A DNA stretch of 64,000 nt, taken from assembly GCF_020329505.1 (NCBI RefSeq), contig NZ_JAGKJJ010000018.1, forward strand, positions 1 to 64,000, read 5' to 3'. The position numbers and the translations under genes are program-made. The notes beneath the pieces are model-generated. The model had not been told where the DNA came from. It did not search any database and saw nothing but the letters and a program-made list of their open reading frames with translations. Below are positions 55,145 to 63,649 of this stretch, one piece after another; within the stretch, counting starts at the first letter, position 1; each line of letters starts with the position of its first letter. This DNA comes from Bradyrhizobium semiaridum. Its GTDB lineage: Bacteria > Pseudomonadota > Alphaproteobacteria > Rhizobiales > Xanthobacteraceae.

Positions 55145-56335
55145 TTGGCCGTGACCTGCATCGCCCGAAACGACGTGCGCATCCCCTCGCGCCACATGCC
55201 GTTGGACCATGTGATCCGAGCCGTGCTGCTCTCCACTTTGCTGATGGCGCCGGCCCTTGCGGCCGGCGCCGAGGAGGCGAGACCGCTGCGGCTCTGCGCC
55301 GACCCGACCAATTTGCCGTTCTCGAGCGACGATCCGGCGCGGCCGGGCCTCTATCTCGAGATCGGCCAGGCGGTAGGCGCGAAGCTCGGCCGCACCGTGA
55401 GCACCAACTGGTACAAATCCTATTTCGGCAAGCGCACGGTACGTGAGACGCTGCTGAGCAAGCAGTGCGACGCCATGGTCGGCCTGCCGCTGGCCGACGA
55501 TTTCATGGGACCAGCGGTGATCTTCTCCAGGCCGATTGCCCATGAAGGTTACGCACTGGTCGGCGCGAAGAACCGCAAGCTTTTCGGCATCGATGATCTG
55601 AAGGGATTGCGCGTCGCCGTGCAGTACCAGTCGACGCCGCAGAACCTGTTGGCGTCGCGCGACGAGATCAGCAAGGTCACGGTGCTCAGCCCGGACGAGG
55701 GCATGGCGGCGCTGGACCAGGGCAAGGTCGACGTCGCCTTCATCTGGGCGCCGGTGGCGGGCTGGCTCAACAAGACCGCCTATGGCGACAAGTATCAAGT
55801 TGTGCCGACCGAAGGCGACGGGCTGCTCTGGCCGACGGCAATCGGCTTCGCCAAAAGCTCGGGCACGCTGCGCGACGAGGTCGACGCGGTGCTGCCGTCG
55901 CTGCAGGCGGATATCGCCGCGCTGTTCGCCAAATATGGCGTGCCGAACGGAACCCCGGTGAAGTTCGGTCAGGCCGATCGGGCGACGACGTCGTCCGTTG
56001 GCGCAAAGGAACCCGTCACGGTCGGGCAGGCGGCGGCCGAGAAGCCGGTGCAGACTGCCGCCGTGGCCGGAGATATCAAGGCGGGGCGCGAGATATTCAA
56101 CGGCACCTGCGCGCATTGCCATGGGCCGGACGCGGTGCAGGCCGAACGCAAGATCGACCTCAGGCTGCTGAAGAAGCGCTATGCCGACGAGATGGAACAG
56201 ACCTACTGGAAGACGGTTCATGACGGCCGTCCGGCCAAGGGCATGCCGGCCTGGAAGGACGTTTTCAGCGACGATGAGCTCAAAAACGTATATGCCTATT
56301 TGCAGACCGTGCAGGAGGCCGGCGGGTCGAACTAG
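55145..56335 (+). CDS. binding protein-cytochrome c fusion (XoxJ-like plus XoxG-like)
   Basis: 396 aa from a TTG at 55145 with GGAGG five bases before it. Signal peptide about 22-43. Residues 46-272 resemble the solute-binding-type protein that accompanies quinoprotein dehydrogenases (XoxJ/MxaJ): LRLCADPTNLPFSSDDP, GRTVSTNWYKSYFGKRTVRE and VDVAFIWAPVAG. After a linker, residues 308-390 form a class I cytochrome c with haem site CAHCH (322-326) and axial Met367 in KGMPAW. It probably both assists and takes electrons from the dehydrogenase encoded 22 bases upstream. In known methanol systems these are two proteins. Confidence 0.88.
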   Translation: MAVTCIARNDVRIPSRHMPLDHVIRAVLLSTLLMAPALAAGAEEARPLRLCADPTNLPFSSDDPARPGLYLEIGQAVGAKLGRTVSTNWYKSYFGKRTVRETLLSKQCDAMVGLPLADDFMGPAVIFSRPIAHEGYALVGAKNRKLFGIDDLKGLRVAVQYQSTPQNLLASRDEISKVTVLSPDEGMAALDQGKVDVAFIWAPVAGWLNKTAYGDKYQVVPTEGDGLLWPTAIGFAKSSGTLRDEVDAVLPSLQADIAALFAKYGVPNGTPVKFGQADRATTSSVGAKEPVTVGQAAAEKPVQTAAVAGDIKAGREIFNGTCAHCHGPDAVQAERKIDLRLLKKRYADEMEQTYWKTVHDGRPAKGMPAWKDVFSDDELKNVYAYLQTVQEAGGSN

Positions 56336-56371
56336 CCGCAAGGCTTCTGCAACATCGGCGCGAGGCCGCTC

Positions 56372-57052
56372 ATGATGGGCTTCCTGATCATCGACGATCA
56401 TCCCCTGTTCGGGGAGGCGCTCGGCAATGCCATCCGGATCTCGCATCCGGATGCGCGCGTCTTCGAGGCGACCTCGATCAAGGGCGCGCTCGGCATCCTC
56501 GCCACCGAGCCGAACATCGATCTGGCGCTGCTCGACCTGCTGCTGCCCGATGTCGTCGGCTTCTCCGGGTTCCAGAAGCTGCGTGACCGCTATCCCCGGC
56601 TGCCGATCGCCATCGTGTCGAGCGAGGAGGACAAGCATACGATCCGCGAGGCGCTGGAAATGGGCGCGGTCGGTTATCTGCCGAAATCGACCTCGCTCGG
56701 CGAGCTGTCGCAGGCGATCGCGCGGGTGCTGAGCGGCTCGGTGTCGGCGCCGCGTGATTTCGTCGCGGTCGGCGCGCTCGAGCAGTCGGAGACGGCGCGC
56801 ACGCTGCGCGAACGGGTGCAGAAGCTGACACCGCAGCAGATCCGGGTCCTGCATCTGATCACGCGCGGCCTGCAAAACCGCGAGATCGCGGCCGAGCTGA
56901 AGCTGGCGGAGTCCACGGTGAAGGCGCATGTCACCGAGATCCTGCGCAAGCTGAAGCTGTTCAGCCGCAACAAGGCGATCATCGAGCTCAGCAAGATTCC
57001 GCTTCCCGTTCCCGAAGCCTGCTCGGATGCGAAGGCAGATAAAGCATCCTAG
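56372..57052 (+). CDS. NarL/LuxR-type response regulator, first of two
   Basis: 226 aa. Receiver domain about 3-120: LIIDDHPLFGEAL, phospho-acceptor D55 in LALLDLLLPDVVGFSG, and Lys in GYLPKSTS. LuxR HTH about 150-210: LTPQQIRVLHLITRGLQNRE, then AAELKLAESTVKAHVTEILRKL. The 5' neighbours on the strand are the PQQ dehydrogenase and its fusion partner, 36 bases before this start. It is paralogous to the next gene. The converging hybrid kinase (57903-59276) is the obvious candidate donor; regulation of the dehydrogenase by alcohol is inferred by analogy with pseudomonad era/erc genes. Confidence 0.9.
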   Translation: MMGFLIIDDHPLFGEALGNAIRISHPDARVFEATSIKGALGILATEPNIDLALLDLLLPDVVGFSGFQKLRDRYPRLPIAIVSSEEDKHTIREALEMGAVGYLPKSTSLGELSQAIARVLSGSVSAPRDFVAVGALEQSETARTLRERVQKLTPQQIRVLHLITRGLQNREIAAELKLAESTVKAHVTEILRKLKLFSRNKAIIELSKIPLPVPEACSDAKADKAS

Positions 57053-57167
57053 ATTGCTGCATTGCAAGGCGAGCACGGCAGACTTCGCCTGTAGGCTGCA
57101 CCCGAGCTTTGGGATAACGTCGTCCCGCAATGGCTGTCATGAGCGATCGGGAGAGGACTGCACAGCG

Positions 57168-57908
57168 TTGACCACGACCGCGCCCCTGGCGGACCAGCCG
57201 CCGGTCAGCAAGCAGGGTGCCCCTCGGCTGCTCATCGTCGAGGATCACCCGCTGTTTCGCGCTGCTTTGGTCGGCGTGATCGGTGCCGAATTTCCCGATG
57301 CCGAGGTAATGCAGGCGACGTCGATCGACGCGGCGCTCGACATCATCGTCGCGCGCGATAATCCCGATCTGATCCTGCTCGACCTCTCGATGCCCGGAAC
57401 CAGCGGCCTGCTCGGCGCTTACCGGGTGCGCGCCGCGGCGCCGCGCAGCGCGCTCGTCATCGTGTCGGCGCATGACGATTCGCGGATCGTCGGCAGCGCG
57501 ATCGCGCTCGGCATCTCCGGCTATATCCCGAAGTCGACCCCGAAGGCGGAGCTGGCGCAGCTATTGCGCGGCATCCTCGACGGCGAAGTCAGCCTGCCCA
57601 AGCGCTTCCGCGATGCGGCTGCCGCCAAAAAGGGACAGGCCGATACCAAGGATCTGCTGCGGCATCTCGGCCAGATGACCTCGCAACAGCTGCGCGTGCT
57701 CGACATGATCTGCCGCGGGCTGCAGAACAAGCACATCGCCTACGAGCTCGATATCTCGGTGACGACCGTGAAGGTGCATGTCTCCGAAATCCTGCGCAAG
57801 CTCGACGTGCGCAGCCGGACCGAGGCCATCATCGCGCTGTCGAAGCTCGACTTCGGCAAGCAGGACCACGCCGCGGTGACGCCGGCAGCGCGCGAGAGCG
57901 GGTCATAA
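57168..57908 (+). CDS. NarL/LuxR-type response regulator, second of two
   Basis: 246 aa from TTG at 57168; the frame is open upstream to 57027 but lacks family similarity there. Receiver about 20-140: RLLIVEDHPLFRAAL, D72 in LLDLSMPGTSG, Lys in GYIPKSTPK. HTH about 170-230: MTSQQLRVLDMICRGLQNKH, then SVTTVKVHVSEILRKLDVRS. It closely resembles the preceding regulator. Its last six bases overlap the end of the converging kinase gene. Two similar regulators beside one kinase may give branched or opposing control. Confidence 0.88.
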   Translation: MTTTAPLADQPPVSKQGAPRLLIVEDHPLFRAALVGVIGAEFPDAEVMQATSIDAALDIIVARDNPDLILLDLSMPGTSGLLGAYRVRAAAPRSALVIVSAHDDSRIVGSAIALGISGYIPKSTPKAELAQLLRGILDGEVSLPKRFRDAAAAKKGQADTKDLLRHLGQMTSQQLRVLDMICRGLQNKHIAYELDISVTTVKVHVSEILRKLDVRSRTEAIIALSKLDFGKQDHAAVTPAARESGS

Positions 57909-59276
57909 CCGTGTCGCCGGCTGCTCGGAGGCGAGCAGGAACGACAGCAGCGAGCGCATCTCGGCCGGCTTGATCGGCTTCTTCAGCAATTCGTGGCCGA
58001 ACGCAGCGACGTCCGAGGCGGCCTTGGCGGAATAGTCGGCGGTAACGATGATCGCCGGGACCGACGTCTTGATGGCGCCGCGGATCACGTCGACGGCCTC
58101 GATCCCGGTCTCGCCATTGTCGAGGTGAAGATCGGCGATGATCGCATCAGGGATTCCATCCAGGGCGCGGATGCGCTCCAGCGCCTCGGTCTTGGAGATC
58201 GTCACGGCAACATCGCAGCCCCATTTCTCCAGCAGGCTGGCAAGTCCCTCGGCGCTCGACAGATCGTTCTCGATCAAGAGAATCTTCGCCCCCTCCATGC
58301 CGCCATAGCGATGATCGACGCTGGCCTGCTCGCGGGCAGGGATCGCGACGGGCTCGGCGGAGCGCGGAACGGTGACCGAGAACACCGAGCCCTTGCCCGG
58401 GCGCGACGTCAGGCGGATGTCGTGGCCCAGCACGTCGGCAAACCGGCGCACGATCGACAGGCCGAGCCCGATGCCGGCGGTGTCGCCGGCGCTGGCCTCG
58501 CCGCGCTGAAACTCGACGAAGATGGCTTCGCGCTGGGCTTCGGGGATGCCGGGGCCGGTGTCGTGCACCTCGATGCAGACATCGTCACCACTGGCGCGGC
58601 ATCCCATCAGCACGCTGCCGCGCTGGGTGTAGCGCAGTGCATTGGCCAGCAGGTTCTGCAGGATCCGCCGCAGCATCAGCGGGTCCGACTGCACCGCGAC
58701 GGACGACGGCACGATGGTCAGCGCGAGGTTGCGTTTGGCCGCGACCGGGCGGAACTCCTGCTGCAGGGCCTCGAACAGCGCGGCGATCGCCACCGGGCCG
58801 AATTCCGGCTTCAGCACGCCGGCATCGAGCTTGGAGATGTCGAGCAGCGTGCGCAGCATGTCCTCCAGCGTCGCCAGCGAGCGGTCGATCTGGTCGGTCA
58901 GCGCCACGCCCTTCGGCTCGCTCACCATCTCGGTCAGCGCCGACAGCGTCAGCCGTGCCGCGTTCAGCGGCTGCAGCAGATCGTGGGTGACGGAAACCAG
59001 CACCGACGACTTCAGCGAACTCGCCGCCTCGGCCTGCTGCTTGGCCTGCAGCAGACGGCCGTTGGTCTTCTCCAGCGACTGCAGCACCTGCTTGAGCTGC
59101 TGGGTGCGGTCGCGCACCTGCTGATCCAGCGCGATCGCGGTCTCGAACAGCGAGAACGCGTTGAGCTGCTGGTCGGTCGAGCGCTCGACCCGCGACATCA
59201 GCGCCGCGTTGATCTTGCGCAGCTTCTCGGCCTCGCGCTCGAGCGTTGCGACCCGGCTGGTTCCCGTATCCGTCAT
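57903..59276 (-). CDS. hybrid histidine kinase with C-terminal receiver, no sensor domain
   Basis: 457 aa. The N-terminal 85 residues are a long coiled coil with no membrane helix, so the protein is cytoplasmic. The HisKA box has phospho-acceptor H98 in VSVTHDLLQPLNAAR; the ATPase domain has NLLANALRYT, DTGPGIP and GIGLGLSIV. A receiver (about 335-450) with Asp in IIADLHLDNG and Lys in ELLKKPIKP follows. The start overlaps by four bases (ATGA) the stop of the FIST gene upstream, so sensing is probably done by FIST and passed to this kinase, then to one or both NarL-type regulators. Confidence 0.92.
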   Translation of the reverse strand: MTDTGTSRVATLEREAEKLRKINAALMSRVERSTDQQLNAFSLFETAIALDQQVRDRTQQLKQVLQSLEKTNGRLLQAKQQAEAASSLKSSVLVSVTHDLLQPLNAARLTLSALTEMVSEPKGVALTDQIDRSLATLEDMLRTLLDISKLDAGVLKPEFGPVAIAALFEALQQEFRPVAAKRNLALTIVPSSVAVQSDPLMLRRILQNLLANALRYTQRGSVLMGCRASGDDVCIEVHDTGPGIPEAQREAIFVEFQRGEASAGDTAGIGLGLSIVRRFADVLGHDIRLTSRPGKGSVFSVTVPRSAEPVAIPAREQASVDHRYGGMEGAKILLIENDLSSAEGLASLLEKWGCDVAVTISKTEALERIRALDGIPDAIIADLHLDNGETGIEAVDVIRGAIKTSVPAIIVTADYSAKAASDVAAFGHELLKKPIKPAEMRSLLSFLLASEQPATRL

Positions 59277-60454
59277 TTTAGCGCAGCGGCCCGCTTACCG
59301 ATAGCGACGCCGGTCAGCGTCTGGTTGACATGCATGGACCGATATTGCTCGCCATAGGTCTGGAAGCCAATCACATTGTTGCGGCGATACAGTTCCGACA
59401 TCTCGCGCGACAGCTGGTGCTGCTCGACATCGAGCCGCCGCAGCACGCATTCGAAGCCGATGAAGGCCGCGACCTCGCCGAGGTCTTCGGTGATCTCCTT
59501 GAGCATCTCACTGGTGGCGTCGACCGGATTTCGCTCGCGCGCCACCGTCAGAACCATGCCCTCGTCGATGGCGCAGAAGAATTGCAGCGAGCCGTCCGGG
59601 TTGGTGCGCTGGATCGAGCGGGCGTAGTAGGCGCCGCCGACGCGGACCAGCAGCGGATGTGCGGCAAAGGAGAACAATTCGAGCTTGTTGTCGCTCAAAC
59701 CCACTGCGCGCGAATATTCCAGCGCGGCGGGCTCGGCGTTGATCTCCTTGACGATCCGCCGCTCGGTGTCGGCCTCGGTCACCACCATCTTGGTCGCTGT
59801 AGGCTCGAAATGGTCGCATTTGAACAGCCGGAACGGCAGCCGGGTGCGGATCAGGATCACGACGGCGGCGTCGGTATAGGCCTTGCCGCCGTGGAAGACC
59901 CAGGATTTCTCGAAGCGCAGCCCGTCGCCGGCCGAGCCGCCGACAATGGGAATGTCGCCCAGCGAGGCATAGATCGCCGACATGATGGTTTCTTCGCGCT
60001 GGCACATCCCGTCAATGAACAGCAGCCCGAAGGAATCGTCGGCGGGGTCGCAATGCTCGGTGCGTTGCGCGAACTCCTGCTGCAATTCGGTGCAGATCGA
60101 GCGGCCGCGATCGACCCGGAACGTCGCAAGCTCGAACAGCGGGCGCGCCGCGATCACGAAGTCGGCTGCGCTAAAGCCCATCGCGACCACGCTGTCCTCG
60201 TCCCAGCCGGCGGGCGCGAGCTCGCCGGCAGTCGAGCAGCCGAAGATCGGGACGTCAGGCATCAGGCGCGACAGCTCGGCGATGAAGATCTGCGGATCGT
60301 AGAACGGCGAGACGAACACGGTGACCATCGCGAGCTCGGCCTTGGCCAATTGGCGCGCGATCTCGTCCGCGGCCTCGCGCGGTCCGTCGGTCTTCGCCTG
60401 CGCCACGACAATGCTGTCGCCGGCGCTGCCATGCTTCTCCGCCAAAGGCCTCAT
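59273..60454 (-). CDS. FIST-domain sensory protein
   Basis: 393 aa from ATG 60454 (the frame also opens at a TTG at 60517). FIST N domain about 20-215 (AMVTVFVSPFYDPQIFIAEL, IFGCSTAGELAPAGW, LLFIDGMCQREE, IVGGSAGDGL) and FIST C domain about 225-370 (AALEYSRAVG, HPLLVRVGGAYYARSI, LQFFCAIDEGMVL). FIST proteins are thought to bind small molecules and feed into signalling pathways. The gene overlaps the kinase gene by four bases. No membrane helix is seen, so sensing is intracellular. The ligand is unknown; an alcohol or its oxidation product would fit the neighbourhood. Confidence 0.9.
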   Translation of the reverse strand: MRPLAEKHGSAGDSIVVAQAKTDGPREAADEIARQLAKAELAMVTVFVSPFYDPQIFIAELSRLMPDVPIFGCSTAGELAPAGWDEDSVVAMGFSAADFVIAARPLFELATFRVDRGRSICTELQQEFAQRTEHCDPADDSFGLLFIDGMCQREETIMSAIYASLGDIPIVGGSAGDGLRFEKSWVFHGGKAYTDAAVVILIRTRLPFRLFKCDHFEPTATKMVVTEADTERRIVKEINAEPAALEYSRAVGLSDNKLELFSFAAHPLLVRVGGAYYARSIQRTNPDGSLQFFCAIDEGMVLTVARERNPVDATSEMLKEITEDLGEVAAFIGFECVLRRLDVEQHQLSREMSELYRRNNVIGFQTYGEQYRSMHVNQTLTGVAIGKRAAALK

Positions 60455-60899
60455 CCCTGACCCACGTTCGTTGCTCGGAGCGGGCGAATAGCCCGCGCGT
60501 GCCGCTGCGGTGTTCAAGCCGCGCGGCGATGGTGGGCCGTTCGGCTCGCCCGAATCTTTGGAGTGGTGGCGGGACGCATCATTGCTCCGGCGCGGTCGCC
60601 GGCAGGTCGCTTCGCCGCAAGCGCCGATGGCGGACGCGATGACATGGGACGCCTCCCGATGTGGTTACCTGGCCCGGGCAGGGCCAGGTTTGATTGGTTC
60701 TAAACTATCGGGCCGGCAGGGCGCGTCAATCCGGCTGCCTGTCGTGCCCGGTCGACCAAGGTAGTACGGGAGGACGGCGCGGAATTTTTTGCCCATTTAC
60801 TCGCCTTTATCGATTTCTGCCCTAGTTTCGCGCACCGGGGACTGAGGCGGCGGGGGCTGCCTGATCCCGCATGGTTTTGGAATGAAGACGAGGGGCGGC
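60455..60899. other. divergent intergenic region before the chemoreceptor gene
   Basis: About 445 bases with no convincing gene or repeat. It probably contains promoters for the FIST-kinase operon and for the chemoreceptor. An AT-richer stretch at about 60785-60830 is the likeliest promoter area for the latter. Confidence 0.45.
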
Positions 60900-62933
60900 A
60901 TGGCGGGGCTCAAGCGATCGCGTTCGATCAAACTCCCAACCCTCCGCTTCCGCGCCAAGATCATGCTCGGCTTTGCCGTGACGCTGGCGCTTTCGGCCGC
61001 CACCATGGGCTTTGCCTATTTCGGCTTCGAACGGGTCTCGGCCGGCGTCGCCTCCTACCGCCAGAGCGTCGCGGAAGCCGACCTCGCCCGCAATATCGAC
61101 CGCGAGCTGATCTCCTACCGTTCGCTGGCCCGCTATTTCGTGGCGACCGGCAAGGAGGAGGACGCCAAGGCGGCGCTCGCCGCCGAAGCCAGCCTGAAGG
61201 ACGCCATCCTCGCCTCGATGAAGGGCTCTACCAACCCGGCGCGGCGCGAGCAGATCACCAGGCTGGAGCGTGAGTTCCGCGCTTTCACGAAGATCTTTGC
61301 CGAGATCGTCAGGATCAAGAACGACAGCGCGCAGACCGCGCAAAACCAGCTCGTCCGCAGCGCGACCTCGATGCGCTACAAGCTCGACGACCTGCCGAGC
61401 AACGCCGACGATACCGAGCTGGAGCCGATCCAGTTCGGCGCCAAGAAGGTGGCCGATCAATTGCAGTCGATCACCAGTGCCGTCACCACTTTCGTCGTCA
61501 ATGGCGACAAGTCGGTTGCGGCGAGCGCACTGGCCCGGCTCAAATTCACCGAAAACCTGCTGAAGGCGATCACGTCGAAGAACGAACGGATCACCCAGTC
61601 CGTGAAGGACATCGACGCGCTGCTGTCGGAATACCGCGCGGCGCTCGCCAAGCTGATCGAGAACTCGAAATCGATCGATGAGCTGACGGTCGAGATGACT
61701 GAATCCGCGGCCGCCATCAGCCAGGGCGCAGCGGGAATGAAATCCGATCTGGTGGCGGATCAGAAGCGCCTCGAGGACGAATCGCAAGCCACCATCGGCG
61801 ACACCGAATGGCTGATGCTGCTGCTCGCTGCCGGCAGCCTCGTGCTGGGGCTCGGCTGGGCGTTCCTGCTCGGCAAGGGCATTTCGCGGCCGATCGCGGC
61901 GATGTGTGCCGCGATGCGCGAGCTTGCGGCCGGCAATTTCGACGTCGTGCTGCCCGGCCTCGGCCGTCGCGACGAACTCGGCGAGATGGCGGGTGCGGTC
62001 GAGGAGTTCAAGGTGCAGGCGATCGCCAAGGCAGAGCGCGATGCCGCGAGCCAGGAGGCGCAGAACAAGGCCAGCGCCGCGGCACGCCGCAGCGAACTGA
62101 TCCGCTTCGCCGACGAATTCGAAGCGGCCGTCGGCTCGATCGTCTCCAACGTCTCGGCCTCCGCGGCGCAACTCGAATCGGCGGCCGGCACGCTGACGCG
62201 GACCGCAGAGACCACGCAGAACCTTTCGAGCCAGGTCGCCGGCGCTTCGGAGGAAGCCTCCAGCAACATGCAGTCGGTGGCGTCAGCGACCGAGGAGCTG
62301 TCAGCCTCGGTCGACGAGATCGGCCGCCGCGCCAAGGAATCCAGCCAGATCGCCGACGCCGCTGTGCGTCAGGCCGAGCAGACCGACGCGCGGATCGGCA
62401 AGCTGTCGCGCGCCGCGCAGGAGATCGGCGACGTGGTCAAGCTGATCACCGCGATCGCCGAGCAGACCAATCTGCTGGCGCTAAACGCCACGATCGAGGC
62501 CGCCCGCGCCGGCGATGCCGGCCGCGGCTTTGCGGTGGTTGCCTCCGAGGTGAAGTCGCTGGCGAGCCAGACCGCCAAGGCGACCGACGAGATTTCCAAC
62601 CACATCGCCGGCATGCAGTCGGCGACGCAAGAATCGGTCGCGGCGATCAAGGAGATCGGCGGCACCATCGGCCAGATTTCGGGCATCGCGACCAATATCG
62701 CGAGCTCGGTCGAGCAGCAGAGCGCCGCGACACAGGAAATCGCCCGCAGCGTGCAGAACGTCGCGGCCGGCACCCAGCAAACCGCCTCCAGCGTCACCCA
62801 AGTCAACCGCGGGGCCACCGAAACGGGAGCTGCCTCGGAAGAGGTGCTGAACTCGGCGCGCTCGCTGTCCGTCGAGAGCACGCGGCTGCGCGAGGAGCTC
62901 GACCGCTTCATGGCGAACATTAGGGCGGCGTAG
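60900..62933 (+). CDS. methyl-accepting chemotaxis protein
   Basis: 677 aa from ATG 60900 with GAGGGG upstream; ATG 60882 is a second option. A transmembrane helix near 20-43, a helical periplasmic sensor (about 45-295, four-helix-bundle type), a second transmembrane helix near 300-325, HAMP (GISRPIAAMCAAMRELAAGN) and a long cytoplasmic coiled coil. The signalling tip reads ITAIAEQTNLLALNATIEAA with RAGDAGRGFAVVASEVKSLA, near-invariant in the family. It would signal through CheW and CheA, such as those at the left edge. No PAS or Cache domain identifies the ligand. Confidence 0.94.
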   Translation: MAGLKRSRSIKLPTLRFRAKIMLGFAVTLALSAATMGFAYFGFERVSAGVASYRQSVAEADLARNIDRELISYRSLARYFVATGKEEDAKAALAAEASLKDAILASMKGSTNPARREQITRLEREFRAFTKIFAEIVRIKNDSAQTAQNQLVRSATSMRYKLDDLPSNADDTELEPIQFGAKKVADQLQSITSAVTTFVVNGDKSVAASALARLKFTENLLKAITSKNERITQSVKDIDALLSEYRAALAKLIENSKSIDELTVEMTESAAAISQGAAGMKSDLVADQKRLEDESQATIGDTEWLMLLLAAGSLVLGLGWAFLLGKGISRPIAAMCAAMRELAAGNFDVVLPGLGRRDELGEMAGAVEEFKVQAIAKAERDAASQEAQNKASAAARRSELIRFADEFEAAVGSIVSNVSASAAQLESAAGTLTRTAETTQNLSSQVAGASEEASSNMQSVASATEELSASVDEIGRRAKESSQIADAAVRQAEQTDARIGKLSRAAQEIGDVVKLITAIAEQTNLLALNATIEAARAGDAGRGFAVVASEVKSLASQTAKATDEISNHIAGMQSATQESVAAIKEIGGTIGQISGIATNIASSVEQQSAATQEIARSVQNVAAGTQQTASSVTQVNRGATETGAASEEVLNSARSLSVESTRLREELDRFMANIRAA

Positions 62934-62949
62934 GTAGCCAACACTCCGC

Positions 62950-63067
62950 CGTCGTCCTGGCGAAAGCCAGGACCAACAACCACCACTCGTTGTTTCTGGT
63001 ATACAGCTCGCCGCGTGCCCGTTCCGGTGGCCGCGGCGTATGGGTCCTGGCTTTCGCCAGGACGACG
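62950..63067. repeat. palindromic repeat, family B copy 3
   Basis: CGTCGTCCTGGCGAAAGCCAG left and inverse CTGGCTTTCGCCAGGACGACG right with a variable centre; matches 6054-6152 and, more distantly, 39062-39186. Confidence 0.88.
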
Positions 63068-63096
63068 CAACCAATTGGCATCGCGGGACGACGATC

Positions 63097-63465
63097 TCAA
63101 TCCCGGCCGAACTGGTGCTTCAATTCGACCTTGGCGCGTTCCAGCCGCGAGCGCTGCGTCTTGGGCAGCGTCTTGCCGGCGCGATTGATGTAGAAGGTCA
63201 GCATCGACAGCGCGGAGCGATAAGCGCCGCTCTTGCGCCGCTTGCTGTGTTCGGCGGACGCTTTCAGCGAGGCCGCGATCTTCTTGGCGCTGGTCTGCTT
63301 GAACACGCCGCCTTTGAGGTCGAGCGCATCGCTCTCCTTCGTCACGCGCTGCGACCAGCGTTTCGATGGCGTCTTGCGGGCTCCGCGCTTCCGCCGGGCC
63401 GTGCTCGTGGTCCGCGCCGCGGATTTTCGCGCCGTTTTGCGCGTTGTGGTTTTGCGTGCTGCCAT
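63097..63465 (-). CDS. basic DUF3175-type protein
   Basis: 122 aa from ATG 63465, the last of three ATG in a row and the one with GGAG at good spacing. The first 35 residues are very Lys/Arg/Ala/Thr-rich (AARKTTTRKTARKSAARTTS), like histone H1 tails. The rest has KRWSQRVTKESDALDLKGGV, IAASLKASAEHSKRRKSG and the tail RSRLERAKVELKHQFGRD, typical of the DUF3175 family of unknown function. Nucleic-acid binding is likely from charge alone. It stands between a repeat and the MFS gene. Confidence 0.85.
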   Translation of the reverse strand: MAARKTTTRKTARKSAARTTSTARRKRGARKTPSKRWSQRVTKESDALDLKGGVFKQTSAKKIAASLKASAEHSKRRKSGAYRSALSMLTFYINRAGKTLPKTQRSRLERAKVELKHQFGRD

Positions 63466-63649
63466 CATCATCTCCATCGCATGTGAGCCGAAAACAGCCT
63501 GTGGCACGCCCGGTTCCTAAGCTGCACTGCGGGAACCCTCGCGGAGCGGCGGCGTTAACCTGCCGTGGCGGGCATCCGTTTGCCGCAATCCCGGGGGTTA
63601 AGGACCTTGGAGCGCTTCGTTCCAGGGTTTTTCTCATTGGCCTGGCGCA

